The notes: generated by a model from the letters alone, not told the origin. A stretch of DNA of 64,000 nt from an uncultured Anaerofilum sp. (GCA_944385935.1 CALWZC010000012.1:26773-90772); one strand, 5' to 3'; positions 1-9,652 are shown, counted from the stretch's first letter. Numbers and translations: made by a program.

Positions 1-562
1 GTGCCACAAAGCCCAAATCACGGAAGGTAGCATGTGTGCTATTTGCAGCCGAAGAAGAAAAAGCAACCTTCAGTTTGCGGGGCATGTGCACAGTTTTTAC
101 ACGGCTTAACAGATAATCTGCCATAGCATTTGCCCACGGACGAACATCAAAGATTTCCTCTTTGTCCACACCTGACAAAGGACTTACCATTACATTTCTG
201 GGGAAGTCACCACCACCACCACGGGTAACAATACCATATTCTAAAGCCTGTTCCATAATGGCAACAGTGGCATCTGCCGAAAGATTATGCAACTGGATGG
301 TTTGACAGGTAGTCATCTTCAGTCGGTCGATGTGATAGGTGTCTACCATATCAGCCACAAATTTTAGTTGTTCCATAGAAATGCAGCCGCCAGCCAACCG
401 CAGCCGCAGCATGTTTCCGTTGCTGCGTTGGGCGTAGCTACCAAATCCACCGGAAAATCCTTTGTAGGCTTTTTTGTCAATCTCACCTGCTTCAAATGCA
501 CGAATTTTTTCCTGAAATACAGGAATGTCCTCACGGAAGGACTGCACCAATGTTTTGTTCAT
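1..562 (-). CDS. Nitrite/sulfite reductase, N-terminal part (runs off the window)
   Basis: Reading the minus strand from an ATG at 562 (AAGGAG six bases upstream) gives 187 codons that stay open to base 1, so the C-terminal part lies outside the window. The N-terminal ferredoxin-like half domain of nitrite/sulfite reductases is recognisable: residues about 50-60 (MLRLRLAGG), then KMTTCQTIQLHNL near residue 85, and GGGGDFPRNVM near residue 117, the conserved siroheme-pocket stretch of the family. The enzyme would reduce nitrite or sulfite by six electrons using siroheme and a 4Fe-4S cluster; the cluster-binding cysteines are expected in the missing part, so the substrate cannot be assigned. 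The divergent upstream region (563-770) is very AT-rich with several copies of ATACAATAAA-like sequence and no gene. Confidence 0.85.
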   Translation of the reverse strand, partial: MNKTLVQSFREDIPVFQEKIRAFEAGEIDKKAYKGFSGGFGSYAQRSNGNMLRLRLAGGCISMEQLKFVADMVDTYHIDRLKMTTCQTIQLHNLSADATVAIMEQALEYGIVTRGGGGDFPRNVMVSPLSGVDKEEIFDVRPWANAMADYLLSRVKTVHMPRKLKVAFSSSAANSTHATFRDLGFVA

Positions 563-770
563 AGCATACTCCTTTTATTCTTTGACGGTGTAACACACTT
601 TTTATTATAATACCTTAAAATTCAGTAAAATACAATAAACTTAAAAATTAAAATACAATAAAATAACATCTTGGTACAACAAGGTAAAAATCTACTACAA
701 AATTATTGCCTTTTTATGATATAATATGACACAAGACAGAAAAAGAAGTTGATGGAAAAGGGGAACAAAC

Positions 771-1202
771 ATGGAAAATCCAGTAAGTCATTCACAAAAA
801 CCAAAGGTGGCATTTGTGTGTGTCCATAATTCCTGCCGCAGCCAGATGGCGGAAGCCTTGGGCAAACTATTGGCGGGGGATGTATTTGAAAGCTATTCTG
901 CCGGTACCGAAACAAAACCGGCCATCAATGGGGACGCTGTTCGCTTGATAAAAAAGCATTATCATGTGGACATGGAGGGAAGCCAATATTCTAAATTGTT
1001 GCAAGAGATTCCACCAGTGGATATTGTGGTCACTATGGGATGTAATGTGCAATGTCCACACCTTCCTTGCAAACATAGGGAAGATTGGGGGCTAGAAGAC
1101 CCCAGCGGAAAAACAGACCAAGATTTTGAAAAGGTGATAGAATCTATCCACAAAAATATTTTGGACTTAAAAGACAGAATCAGTAAAGGAAACTATCTAT
1201 GA
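771..1202 (+). CDS. Arsenate reductase-like low-molecular-weight phosphatase fold protein (ArsC family)
   Basis: A 143-residue protein. Residues 14-26 (FVCVHNSCRSQMA) form the CX5R phosphate-binding loop of the LMW phosphatase/thioredoxin-type arsenate reductase fold. Further cysteines follow in TMGCNVQCPHLPC near residues 89-101 and the EDWGLEDPSG stretch near residue 104, as in arsenate reductases that resolve the arsenylated cysteine through a disulfide cascade. The start is supported by a purine-rich RBS (GGAAAAGGGGAACAAAC) and an AT-rich promoter region with TATAAT near 719. The stop overlaps the start of the RluA gene (ATGA), so the two are probably translationally coupled. No arsR or arsenite pump is nearby, so the role could be arsenate detoxification or another redox/phosphatase activity. 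Confidence 0.8.
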   Translation: MENPVSHSQKPKVAFVCVHNSCRSQMAEALGKLLAGDVFESYSAGTETKPAINGDAVRLIKKHYHVDMEGSQYSKLLQEIPPVDIVVTMGCNVQCPHLPCKHREDWGLEDPSGKTDQDFEKVIESIHKNILDLKDRISKGNYL

Positions 1203-2149
1203 GAACAATCATAGTGAAAAGTGCTGTTCCCACTCGATTGGACAAGTATTTGATGGAACAATTTCCAACAATTGGTTTTGGTCGGTGGAGCCGTGCTGTC
1301 AAAGAGAATAAGCTGAAGGTGAACGGAAAAAAACAACCCTTGTCTTTTCGAGTGCAACAGGGGGATGAGATAAAAATTTTTTTGCAAGAGGAAATATTCT
1401 CAGAACATCCAGCAGAAGCACCTATCTTTTTACAGGCACGGAAAGAACTGACTGTAGTATATGAAGATGCAAATGTGTTGATTTGTAATAAACCCGCAGG
1501 GCTGGAGGTATATGGCAACCAGCCAGACACCTTGCTTCACCGTGCACAAAGATACTTGTGGGAAAAAGGAGAATATTCTGACAAAGATGCTTTTTCCCCT
1601 TGTTTATGCCATCGCTTAGATGCAGGCACCAGCGGATTGGTGCTGGTGGCAAAAACTGCCCATGCAGAAACTTTTTTTGTGGATATGATTCGTCAACATG
1701 CACTGAAAAAGGAATATCTATGTGTGACCTACGGTAAGCCTTCCCCGGCACAAGGCATTTTGAAAGATTACCACTTCAAGGATGCAAAGCGGGGAATTGT
1801 TACCATTTCTCCAACAGCAAAACCGGGGTACAAACCCATTGAAACCCATTATAAAACCCTTTGTACATCCCACAGTTTGGCTTTGTTAAGGGTGCAACTA
1901 ATTACAGGAAGAACCCATCAAATACGGGCACACCTTGCAAGCATTGGATGCCCCATTTTAGGAGATAGCAAATATGGCAATCAACAAATGAATCGCCGGT
2001 TTAAACTCAAATATCAAGCCTTGTGTGCATGGAAGTTGACCTTTCCAACCATCACGGAAAAGCCCTTTGCCAGCCTTTCTCAAAAGGAAATTGTTGTCGA
2101 ATATCCATGGTACTATAACCAAATGTTGCAGAATACACTAGAACCGTAA
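1199..2149 (+). CDS. RluA family 23S rRNA/tRNA pseudouridine synthase
   Basis: 316 residues. An N-terminal S4-like RNA-binding domain (about residues 12-70, including RLDKYL and VNGKKQ) precedes the RluA catalytic domain. The signature HRLDAGTSGLVLVAK near residue 139 contains the catalytic aspartate; LITGRTHQIRAHL near residue 233 and GDSKYG near residue 257 are further family motifs. It isomerises uridine to pseudouridine in structured RNA (RluC/RluD-type). The target position cannot be read from the sequence. The ATG overlaps the preceding arsC-like stop by four bases, implying coupling. Confidence 0.9.
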   Translation: MRTIIVKSAVPTRLDKYLMEQFPTIGFGRWSRAVKENKLKVNGKKQPLSFRVQQGDEIKIFLQEEIFSEHPAEAPIFLQARKELTVVYEDANVLICNKPAGLEVYGNQPDTLLHRAQRYLWEKGEYSDKDAFSPCLCHRLDAGTSGLVLVAKTAHAETFFVDMIRQHALKKEYLCVTYGKPSPAQGILKDYHFKDAKRGIVTISPTAKPGYKPIETHYKTLCTSHSLALLRVQLITGRTHQIRAHLASIGCPILGDSKYGNQQMNRRFKLKYQALCAWKLTFPTITEKPFASLSQKEIVVEYPWYYNQMLQNTLEP

Positions 2150-2343
2150 TTTCCTGTATACGACACAACAAGTTTGCTTTTGTTTGTAACATCATACTTT
2201 TTACTTGTTTTTGTTGCATTGTTTTTGTGAAATTGGTATAATTGTGTCAATAAACACTGGATAGAAAATACCAGTGTAGCATATCTCTGTTTTGAAATAT
2301 GCAAAGCAGAAATATAATTCTACAAAGTGAGGTGTTTAGAGTT

Positions 2344-3114
2344 ATGTATCAGGTATCCAACTTCTTCCAAAATGAAAACATTAAGACAGTGGACAGCTTG
2401 GGGCCTTTCACCGTTTTGGAATATCAGAAAGACTTAAGTGTTATGCCCAGCAATGCAATGGCAGCCTATTACTGCAATGAAATGAATGTACGCAAGAGGC
2501 AGGTTGTTTGTGATTTATCCAAAGCACAAATTACCCTGCAAGCGGGAGCCATGCAATGGACGGTAGGGGATGTAAATGCCACCACAGGTATCAAAGGTGT
2601 GGGGGATTTGTTTGGAAAGGCATTGCGCGGCAGTGTAACAGGTGAGTCTGCCATCAAGCCCGAGTACAAAGGAACTGGCCTGCTGGTTTTGGAACCCACA
2701 TATAAATACATTATTTTGCTGAACACGGAAGAGTGGGGCGGCTCTGTTGTGCTGGATGATGGACTATTTCTGGCTTGTGACTCTAAGCTGAAACAAAAGG
2801 CAGTGGCTCGTTCTAACTTTTCCTCTGCGGTAGCAGGAGGAGAAGGTTTGTTCAATCTGGGCATTGTTGGAAATGGTGCGGTATGTCTGGAATCCCCTTG
2901 TCCCAAAGAGGAACTGATAGAGATTTCCTTGCAGGATGATGTGCTGAAAGTGGATGGCAATATGGCAATCGCTTGGAGTGGTAGCCTGAACTTTACTGTA
3001 GAACGCTCTGGCAAGTCTTTGATTGGTTCCGCTGCATCGGGAGAAGGATTAGTCAATGTTTACCGAGGCACAGGAAAAGTCTGGATGGCACCTGTTACAA
3101 AGGGCCTTGCCTAA
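2344..3114 (+). CDS. AIM24 family protein
   Basis: 256 residues from the ATG at 2344, chosen because GAGGTG lies about ten bases upstream; an earlier in-frame ATG at 2299 lacks an RBS. The sequence shows the beta-rich, glycine-dense pattern of AIM24/TIGR00266-like proteins: IKGVGDLFGKAL, GESAIKPEYKGTGLLVLEPT, and late VERSGKSLIGSAASGEGLVNVYRGTGKVWM. Bacterial members are cytosolic trimeric beta-prism proteins with no settled function; the yeast homologue acts in mitochondrial inner-membrane organisation. Nothing in the neighbourhood fixes a role. A weak inverted repeat (AATACTTTT/AAAAAGTATT) follows the stop. Confidence 0.8.
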   Translation: MYQVSNFFQNENIKTVDSLGPFTVLEYQKDLSVMPSNAMAAYYCNEMNVRKRQVVCDLSKAQITLQAGAMQWTVGDVNATTGIKGVGDLFGKALRGSVTGESAIKPEYKGTGLLVLEPTYKYIILLNTEEWGGSVVLDDGLFLACDSKLKQKAVARSNFSSAVAGGEGLFNLGIVGNGAVCLESPCPKEELIEISLQDDVLKVDGNMAIAWSGSLNFTVERSGKSLIGSAASGEGLVNVYRGTGKVWMAPVTKGLA

Positions 3115-3187
3115 ATACTTTTGACCAGATTGCATCTTGTGCAAAAAGTATTACAGCAAATCTTGATATCTAGGAGAACCCAGTTCC

Positions 3188-4183
3188 ATGAAAAAACTTT
3201 TGCTTTTGTCCACAGGGGGAACCATCGCCTCTATGCCCACCAAAAATGGATTGGCTCCCGCTGCCGACACAGGAGCGATTTTGCAGTATCTTCCACCTTT
3301 GGATGATTTGTGTACCTTGTCCATACAAGAGGTATTTAATATTGATAGCACAAATTTTCAGCCAGAGCATTGGCTAGCATTGGCACAGCGAATACAAGAA
3401 AACTATGACCAGTACGATGGCTTTATTGTGACACATGGTACAGATACAATGGCATACACAGCAGCAGCTTTGTCCTATCTGATTCAAACCCCACAAAAGC
3501 CCATTATTCTTACAGGTTCCCAAAAGCCTATTTTTGCGCCCATTACAGACGCAAAAAAGAATCTGCTGGATAGTATCCGCTTTGCCTGCAAAGAAGGTGT
3601 ATGTGGCGTTTATATTGTGTTTGATGGTAAGGCCATTGTGGGAACCCGTGCCCGAAAGGTGCGCAGTAAAAGTTATAGTGCCTTTGAAAGCATCAATTAT
3701 CCTGTGGCTGCATTTATTGATGACAAGCGAATTTTGCGTTATGTGGACATAGAGCCGGAGGGAGAAAAGTTACACTTTTACAACAAATTGCACCCGAAAG
3801 TGTTTCTTTTGAAGTTGATTCCGGGAATAAACCCCGAAATTTTGCGCTATATCGGTCAACACTATGATGCTATTGTCATTGAGAGCTATGGAGTGGGGGG
3901 CATTCCCTTTCACAATTCCCGTAACTTTCTGCAAGAGGTGGAGCAGCTTTCTAAACAAGGCAAATTGGTGGTAATTACCACACAAGTAATGCTAGAGGGC
4001 AGCGATGCAGAAACCTATGAAGTGGGAGCAAGAGCCATTCAGCAATACAATGCTTTACAAGCCTATGATATGACAGTGGAAGCGGCTGTGGTAAAACTTA
4101 TGTGGATTTTGGGACAAACAAGGGATACCCAAGGAATGCAAAAACTGTTTTATACTCCTGTTCATCATGATTTGCTTTCATAA
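3188..4183 (+). CDS. ansA: Type I L-asparaginase
   Basis: 331 residues. The two catalytic threonine motifs are present: LLLSTGGTIAS at residues 5-15 and VTHGTDTMAYTAAALS near residue 82. GSQKPI near residue 113 also fits the asparaginase/glutaminase family. There is no signal peptide, so it is the cytoplasmic type I enzyme, which hydrolyses asparagine to aspartate and ammonia. AGGAGAA lies about nine bases before the ATG. It is followed by a strong bidirectional terminator, so it is probably monocistronic or shares a transcript only with the AIM24 gene upstream. Confidence 0.9.
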   Translation: MKKLLLLSTGGTIASMPTKNGLAPAADTGAILQYLPPLDDLCTLSIQEVFNIDSTNFQPEHWLALAQRIQENYDQYDGFIVTHGTDTMAYTAAALSYLIQTPQKPIILTGSQKPIFAPITDAKKNLLDSIRFACKEGVCGVYIVFDGKAIVGTRARKVRSKSYSAFESINYPVAAFIDDKRILRYVDIEPEGEKLHFYNKLHPKVFLLKLIPGINPEILRYIGQHYDAIVIESYGVGGIPFHNSRNFLQEVEQLSKQGKLVVITTQVMLEGSDAETYEVGARAIQQYNALQAYDMTVEAAVVKLMWILGQTRDTQGMQKLFYTPVHHDLLS

Positions 4184-4198
4184 ATAGTCTAAAAATAC

Positions 4199-4243
4199 TA
4201 AGCCGGTGTACTTTCCACAATAGGGAGAGAGTACACCGGCTTA
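4199..4243. terminator. Bidirectional intrinsic terminator between convergent genes
   Basis: TAAGCCGGTGTACT (4199-4212) pairs perfectly with AGTACACCGGCTTA (4230-4243), flanked by A-rich sequence on the left and TTATTTT on the right. It lies between the convergent asparaginase and DUF5107 genes and could end both transcripts. Confidence 0.85.
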
Positions 4244-4250
4244 TTTTCAG

Positions 4251-6176
4251 TTAAACATAGGCTTTAAAATTGTACGCATAGGGGACAGGTTCTTCTTTGC
4301 CCAATGCTTTGGTAACATCAATCCAAAGTTGTGCAATGGAGTCTTCTCCCTCTCGGATATCTTCCAATACAAAACCTTCAGGATTTTTCAGCAACTCAAA
4401 TGCTTCTTTATCCTTTCCAACACGATGCAATGCAAGGGCATAATAGAATTTTAAACGGCTATTCTCTTGGAGCTCAGTGGACAAGCCTTTATAGAGTTCA
4501 AGGATAGAGGAAAACCCTTCACAAGCAACAATCAGTTTAAAGCCATCCTTTAGATAGGACAATTCCGAAGGCTGCAAAGCAATTCCCTTTGCCATATAGG
4601 AAATTGCCTTTTTGGGCTTTCTCTGGTTGTATTTCAGGCAGGCAAGGCCATGAAATGCCCAAGCATTTTTTTGCAAATCTAAAGAAGTGCGCAATTCCTT
4701 TTCTGCTTTTTTGTATTTTCCCTTTGCCAAAAGCCGAACACCCAACTGATAATGGGCATACCAGTTGTACTTATTGGAGGTGTTGATAGTTTTCTTTAAA
4801 AGTTGCAGGGTAGCTTTGTCGGCAAAAAAATAATCTGGGCGAACAGAAGGGTCTGGCTGATGCAACACACCAGTTTTTAAGAATTCTGCCCATGGTTCAA
4901 GGCTTTTTTCACAGCAGGTAAATTCCAAGTGATTGCTGAGAGTACCTTGTTCCATCAAAGAACCATAGCCGCTGCCTTCAGCCACAATTTCTGCTTTCTT
5001 TTTGGACATGGGGATGGTGTCAGTCAAAATCTGCTCTAATTTTTGGGTACGGTTTTGGCGTTTTAGTTGCTGATTGATTGCCTCATATCGCTCTGGATGG
5101 GAAGCATTCATCAAAGAAGAGTCAATCTTTACAGGGCCGTATTGCTCCACCCATTCCCATACGGTATGAGGAGCCATAGGAATACAACCATATTGGGTTT
5201 TGCCCAGACCTGCCTGAATTTCTATATATCGGCCAGCCTTTTGGGTCAAAAACTCTTGCCAATGGTCAGATGCAGAATGATTTCCCCAACAGAATAACTT
5301 CCGGCTTACCAGTCGATTGCTGGATACTTGCAAAAGACCATACCCATCGGCGTTTACATTGGCAATATATTTCGGTGCCTGCTGAGGAATATCAAAGAAG
5401 TAATCAATAGAGGTTTTGATATTTTGGTAAGCGGTAACATCAATGCCATCTACCATAGGGATATCCGCTTTGTATACACGCATATTTTTTAAAGTATACG
5501 CTTTTTCTGCCGGCACTACAATTCGGCCGTTTTCATACTCAGGCACAGCAATATTGCTCCACCAATACATAGGTACCAGCTTTTCACGCTCGTTTATTAG
5601 CTTCATGCGGCAGTTTAAAAAACGGTCAGTTTTGCCCAGCCAAAAATCCATTTGGAAATATACCTTGCGAATGCGCTCATATTCATACATCCGCAGCACA
5701 GGGACACCCTTTTCTTCCAACTGTGCAGTGTACAAAGGAGCTGTGGTAAAGGGGTTATGTCCAATAATACCCATGTTCCACTCGACACCACCACTAAACC
5801 ACGCATTGCGCACTGCCAAATTGCTAAATTGCAAAACATCATTGGTATATAAAAGGTTGGTGTTGGTAGTTTTGTCAATGAGGCTCCAAAGCCGACCACC
5901 ATATTGAGGAAGGAATGTTGCCTTTAGGTATTGATTTTCCAAAACAGCAACATCTACCATACAGTTGGAGAGTGTTCGGGTATAGGTGTTGTACTGTCGG
6001 TAAGGGTATGTATTATGACACTTTCCATAGCCTTGGAAAATTTCTTCATGCTCATCCAAATCAAAAGTAAGTTGGTTTTGCAGAACCGCCTCACCCATTA
6101 GGTCAGGGACACAAGATTCTTTTCCCAAAGATGCCACAGGCATTTCCATTTGTTCAAACTTTAATGTAGGTTGCAT
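4251..6176 (-). CDS. DUF5107 domain protein with C-terminal TPR-like repeats
   Basis: 641 residues, apparently cytoplasmic. Residues about 40-370 match the DUF5107 pattern, which resembles galactose-mutarotase-like sugar-binding folds: YLKATFLPQYGGRLWSLIDK, FSGGVEWNMGIIGHNP, and LFCWGNHSASDHWQEFL. The C-terminal third has tetratricopeptide-like helices, for example LGVRLLAKGKYKKAEKELR. The same architecture occurs in the larger neighbour at 6327-9575, so the two are paralogues. Proteins of this type usually sit near glycan-use genes in gut anaerobes; no glycosidase or transporter is seen here, so a carbohydrate role is inference. The function is not established. Confidence 0.75.
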   Translation of the reverse strand: MQPTLKFEQMEMPVASLGKESCVPDLMGEAVLQNQLTFDLDEHEEIFQGYGKCHNTYPYRQYNTYTRTLSNCMVDVAVLENQYLKATFLPQYGGRLWSLIDKTTNTNLLYTNDVLQFSNLAVRNAWFSGGVEWNMGIIGHNPFTTAPLYTAQLEEKGVPVLRMYEYERIRKVYFQMDFWLGKTDRFLNCRMKLINEREKLVPMYWWSNIAVPEYENGRIVVPAEKAYTLKNMRVYKADIPMVDGIDVTAYQNIKTSIDYFFDIPQQAPKYIANVNADGYGLLQVSSNRLVSRKLFCWGNHSASDHWQEFLTQKAGRYIEIQAGLGKTQYGCIPMAPHTVWEWVEQYGPVKIDSSLMNASHPERYEAINQQLKRQNRTQKLEQILTDTIPMSKKKAEIVAEGSGYGSLMEQGTLSNHLEFTCCEKSLEPWAEFLKTGVLHQPDPSVRPDYFFADKATLQLLKKTINTSNKYNWYAHYQLGVRLLAKGKYKKAEKELRTSLDLQKNAWAFHGLACLKYNQRKPKKAISYMAKGIALQPSELSYLKDGFKLIVACEGFSSILELYKGLSTELQENSRLKFYYALALHRVGKDKEAFELLKNPEGFVLEDIREGEDSIAQLWIDVTKALGKEEPVPYAYNFKAYV

Positions 6177-6242
6177 GACATAACCTCTTTTCTAAAATAA
6201 TTCTAGGGGTAAAGAAATAAGGAAAATAGAAACGATACAGAC

Positions 6243-6286
6243 CTAGACAATCCTTCCTCAAAACTTTTTGCAGAAGGATTGTCTAG
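6243..6286 (-). terminator. Intrinsic terminator after the large DUF5107 gene
   Basis: CTAGACAATCCTTC (6243-6256) pairs with GAAGGATTGTCTAG (6273-6286). On the minus strand it follows the stop of the 1082-residue DUF5107 gene and precedes the start of the next gene. The downstream U-run is weak, so some read-through into the second DUF5107 gene is possible. Confidence 0.6.
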
Positions 6287-6326
6287 TCATACACTTATAA
6301 GGAATTGTACACAAAAACCAGAAGAT

Positions 6327-9300
6327 TTACAAGACTGCCATTACCAAAGCTCTTTGATGTTGGTGGTCTTTTTGCAAAATTTCTTTCAGCAAGGTGTTGG
6401 CTTTCTCCTTTTCACCCAGCCCCAAATGACCCAAAGCACGCAGGTAGTTACAGTATTGTGTATGGCGCAAAGCGGTATTTTCCTGATATACCTCAATCTC
6501 GGGCAAAGAAACAGCAAAGAAATCATAACCAATCTGGTCAAATAAATGTTTTTCTCCATAGCTGATAAGCTGATGGAAGGATTTTTTGGCAGCAGCCTCG
6601 TTGCCCAACATCCGATATGCCATACCTTGATAGTAAATGAAGTCAGAAGGTTGGTCGTTGTAATACCGTACAGGCTGAGGTGTTTTGTCACCTGCGGTGG
6701 CAAGAGTAAACATTTCATCTGCTTTCTGTTTTTGCCCTGCTTTCAGATATGCAATGCCCATCAAATAGTGGAGGCTATTGTCAGGCACATTGGGCAACTT
6801 GCCTTCTCCCAAATTTTCTGGATATTCAATGGCTTGTTCCAACAACTCAATAGCAGCAACAGATTCTCCAGCAGCAATTTTGGCAACTGCCAACTGGGTC
6901 AAAGCAAAGCGGTATTGTGTACTTACGGTGCCTTCACCACCCTCCCATGGATGGAACCGGCGGCTTTGAATGCCCTCCAAAGCCTTCTGGTATTCTCCTT
7001 TGCAATTTAGCAGAGTGATATACCGCAAGAATAAATCATCACGTTGCTTTACCAATTCAAAGTTTTCATCCAGCACAGCTAAACGTTGCTCGGTTGTGTG
7101 ATTCATACGGGCAGCCAGCTGGTCATATTCCAGCAAGAAACGTGCAGAAGGGGCTTTTGGCAGGCAAACTTTTTCCATAGCTACAAGGGCTTTGTTTCCA
7201 TTTTGGTGTTTGTTGTAGTAAGCAATAGACAAATTTCTCCATGCCATAGCAAAGGTTGGTTTTTGCTGTGTGGTCTTTTCCCACAATGCAATGGCTTTTT
7301 CATACTGTTTTTTGTCATACAACAAATTTCCCAAATAGTAGCATGCCATAGGAGCAGTAGACAAGGTATGTATGGCATCCGAAAGGATTTCAATTTCCTC
7401 AATGCGGTTGGGGAAACAATAGTCAGGGCAAGCTGCCTCACCAGCTTGGAAATACTTAACAGCATCTTCTGGGCGATTTGCAGCCAAAGAAATGCTACCC
7501 TTGTAGTAGTCCAACAGGGGAGAACCACTGTCACAAGCATCCAAAATGTTGATAGCATCCTCATACAAACCAGCCAAACGATAGCACAAAGCCAAAGTTA
7601 GATAGTTGTGGCAGTCCTTGCGCATTTGTTGTTTCCATTGTTCCAGAGTGCCTTCAGACAATGCTTTTTCATACAAACAACCCATAAACAGGGGGTCAAT
7701 GGAAAGAGAGTCTTGCAGGAATTGGCGATTGTCTTTTCCTAAAAGACGAAGCAAAGCGGCTTTTAGTGTGCGGGTTTGCATATTGTGCCAGTTGCGAATT
7801 AGGGATTTTTCTGCAAATTCCAATGCTTGTGCAAATTCTCCTTTTTTGGCAGCAAGGCAAGCCAGATGATAGAATCCACTGCTTTGGGTTTCTGCACTCC
7901 ATGTGGATTTAAAGAAAGCATCATAGGCTTTTTCATCTTGTTTGGTGGCAAGATAAGCCAAACCTAGATGGAAATATCCTTCTCCATGGTAGGGGTTGGG
8001 GTTACGCCATGCTTGTTTTTCCACAGCAGCTTTGAAATGAGCAAGACTTTCGTCAAACTGACCACGACGGTACAACAGCATACCATAGGAATCATTCAAA
8101 CGGATATCTGTCGCATCTCGGCGCAATCCTTCTAAATAGTAATCTGCTGGCTCAAAGGCAGCATGGCGATACTGTTCCAGACGGGTTGCAGCTAGGTACA
8201 ACTCTTCAGTAGACTTTAGCTGTTCAGGAGCGGGCAACGCCATAGCAGGTTCTGGCACAGGTTGTAACTGGGGAACATAAGTGGTGTATTCTGCAAGCAG
8301 TTTTTCCCCAGAATATACCGAAACACAGCAGTCTTTTTCCAAAGCGGCTTTTGGTAATTCTGTTTCAAAACAGCACAAAGGAGAAAGGTTCCCTTTGTGG
8401 GAAAATAGAGTAGTGTCACCATTTTTCACCATTATAGAGCAATTCTCATAAGGGGCGGTTACATATACCTTTAACAAAGCTCCTTCCTCTGTGGCAGAAA
8501 CACCAATGACAGCATCTTTAGTGGCATTAGAAACCCGTCCTACTCCCTTGTAAGGCATAAAGTATTGCACAAAGGTTTTTTCTTCATGGGGTTTTAACCA
8601 TGTAAAGTCCGGCTGATTATCGGTGAATACACCAGTCATCAGTTCAATGTAAGGGCCATCCTCATCGGTAAGGTTCCGATCCCATGCACGGCCAAAGTCC
8701 CCATTGCCCCATGTCCATTGTTTTTTACCGGGAGAAACATGATGGTCTGCAATGTGTAACAAACCTGCTCCAATGCCTTCGTCATAATTTCCTACAAAAT
8801 CCGAGTGAGCTGCCATGTAGGAGGTAGGCACGGGAACATTTTTATAACGAGAAATATCTACACCAGCAGAGTAATCATATTTGTAGTATTCTCCTGTTGC
8901 AATGGGGAAGGTGGAAACAGCACGTTTGCCATGGTCCATTACAGCATTTACATCTGGAGGAAATACAGAGAAGGTGTTGTCGTTTACAGGTACAGCAGGG
9001 TTTGCCCACCAAAGGAAGGTTTGTGGCAGGTCAGTGGGGTTGTAAAGTTGCCCCTTAATCTCAATGTATGCCTTATCGGGATACAAGGAAATAGCTGCCA
9101 TTCCCTTGGTTCCATACATTTTGTCAATTTCACTTAGATATACTGTGCAGGAACCATCCTCGTTTTCAGAGAAGGTGAAATCTACAGGAGAATAGGTAGA
9201 GGGGCGATGGTGCTGGGGCCAGTTAAATTCAATACCTCCAGAAATCCATGGCCCAGTTAAACCAACAAGGGCAGGTTTTACAACATGATTGTAGTATACA

Positions 9301-9575
9301 AAATCATAGCCATTGGTTTTGTCATAGGCACGATGGATTCTTCCACCCAGTTCTGGTAACAGCATTACCTTTAAATAGTCATTCTCTAAGTATACAGCTT
9401 TATAGGTAACGTCTTGCTTTTCGTCGCAAATACGCTCGGTTACAGGCAGAGGATATACCTTGCCTGTGCTGCCTTGGTAGGCGCGTTTTTCCAAAAACAT
9501 GGGATTTTTTTCGGGGGCAAGGGTGGGGTAAGTAGGCAATACAACATCTTCTTGCCAAACGGTTACTTTTGCCAT
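6327..9575 (-). CDS. Large DUF5107/TPR protein
   Basis: 1082 residues from the ATG at 9575, which has AGGAG eleven bases upstream; a GTG at 9587 is too close to that RBS. The N-terminal DUF5107 domain (about 1-350) contains YLKVMLLPELGGRIHRAYDK, WISGGIEFNWPQHHRPS and WTWGNGDFGRAWDRNL, with aromatic, His and acidic residues suited to a sugar-binding cleft. From about residue 460 to the end are ten or more TPR-like repeats, e.g. LLYRRGQFDESLAHFKAA, YLGNLLYDKKQYEKAIALW and YLMGIAYLKAGQKQKADEMF. No signal peptide or membrane segment is seen. It is a paralogue of the 641-residue gene downstream. The divergent AraC gene suggests it belonged to a carbohydrate-responsive unit. Confidence 0.8.
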   Translation of the reverse strand: MAKVTVWQEDVVLPTYPTLAPEKNPMFLEKRAYQGSTGKVYPLPVTERICDEKQDVTYKAVYLENDYLKVMLLPELGGRIHRAYDKTNGYDFVYYNHVVKPALVGLTGPWISGGIEFNWPQHHRPSTYSPVDFTFSENEDGSCTVYLSEIDKMYGTKGMAAISLYPDKAYIEIKGQLYNPTDLPQTFLWWANPAVPVNDNTFSVFPPDVNAVMDHGKRAVSTFPIATGEYYKYDYSAGVDISRYKNVPVPTSYMAAHSDFVGNYDEGIGAGLLHIADHHVSPGKKQWTWGNGDFGRAWDRNLTDEDGPYIELMTGVFTDNQPDFTWLKPHEEKTFVQYFMPYKGVGRVSNATKDAVIGVSATEEGALLKVYVTAPYENCSIMVKNGDTTLFSHKGNLSPLCCFETELPKAALEKDCCVSVYSGEKLLAEYTTYVPQLQPVPEPAMALPAPEQLKSTEELYLAATRLEQYRHAAFEPADYYLEGLRRDATDIRLNDSYGMLLYRRGQFDESLAHFKAAVEKQAWRNPNPYHGEGYFHLGLAYLATKQDEKAYDAFFKSTWSAETQSSGFYHLACLAAKKGEFAQALEFAEKSLIRNWHNMQTRTLKAALLRLLGKDNRQFLQDSLSIDPLFMGCLYEKALSEGTLEQWKQQMRKDCHNYLTLALCYRLAGLYEDAINILDACDSGSPLLDYYKGSISLAANRPEDAVKYFQAGEAACPDYCFPNRIEEIEILSDAIHTLSTAPMACYYLGNLLYDKKQYEKAIALWEKTTQQKPTFAMAWRNLSIAYYNKHQNGNKALVAMEKVCLPKAPSARFLLEYDQLAARMNHTTEQRLAVLDENFELVKQRDDLFLRYITLLNCKGEYQKALEGIQSRRFHPWEGGEGTVSTQYRFALTQLAVAKIAAGESVAAIELLEQAIEYPENLGEGKLPNVPDNSLHYLMGIAYLKAGQKQKADEMFTLATAGDKTPQPVRYYNDQPSDFIYYQGMAYRMLGNEAAAKKSFHQLISYGEKHLFDQIGYDFFAVSLPEIEVYQENTALRHTQYCNYLRALGHLGLGEKEKANTLLKEILQKDHQHQRALVMAVL

Positions 9576-9619
9576 AACGATTTTCACTCCTAATTTTATA
9601 AAGTTATTTATAAAATTGC

Positions 9620-9652
9620 TGCACAGACCTTTTTATCTATAAATCCTGTGCA
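9620..9652. promoter_or_regulatory. Inverted repeat in the DUF5107/AraC divergent region
   Basis: TGCACAG (9620-9626) and CTGTGCA (9646-9652) form an inverted repeat about 50 bases upstream of the DUF5107 start, between that gene and the divergent AraC gene. It could be an operator or a leader hairpin. There is no experimental support. Confidence 0.3.

Noticed and set aside
563..770. Repeated ATACAATAAA-like elements before the ArsC-like gene
   Set aside because: Copies are irregular in an AT-rich promoter region and no spacing rule is seen.
2299..2343. Upstream ATG as the start of the AIM24 gene
   Set aside because: No RBS precedes it; the ATG at 2344 has GAGGTG upstream and fits family N-termini.
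2469..3056. Long antisense open frame (195 codons) over the AIM24 gene
   Set aside because: It has low-complexity Ser/Pro-rich content, no RBS and lies wholly inside a recognisable gene on the other strand.
3112..3165. Hairpin after the AIM24 gene (AATACTTTT/AAAAAGTATT)
   Set aside because: It has an AT-only stem, no T-run and a long loop, too weak to call a terminator.
8805..9137. Plus-strand open frame across the large DUF5107 gene
   Set aside because: It is a shadow of the real minus-strand gene, with Cys/Ile-rich nonsense sequence and no RBS.
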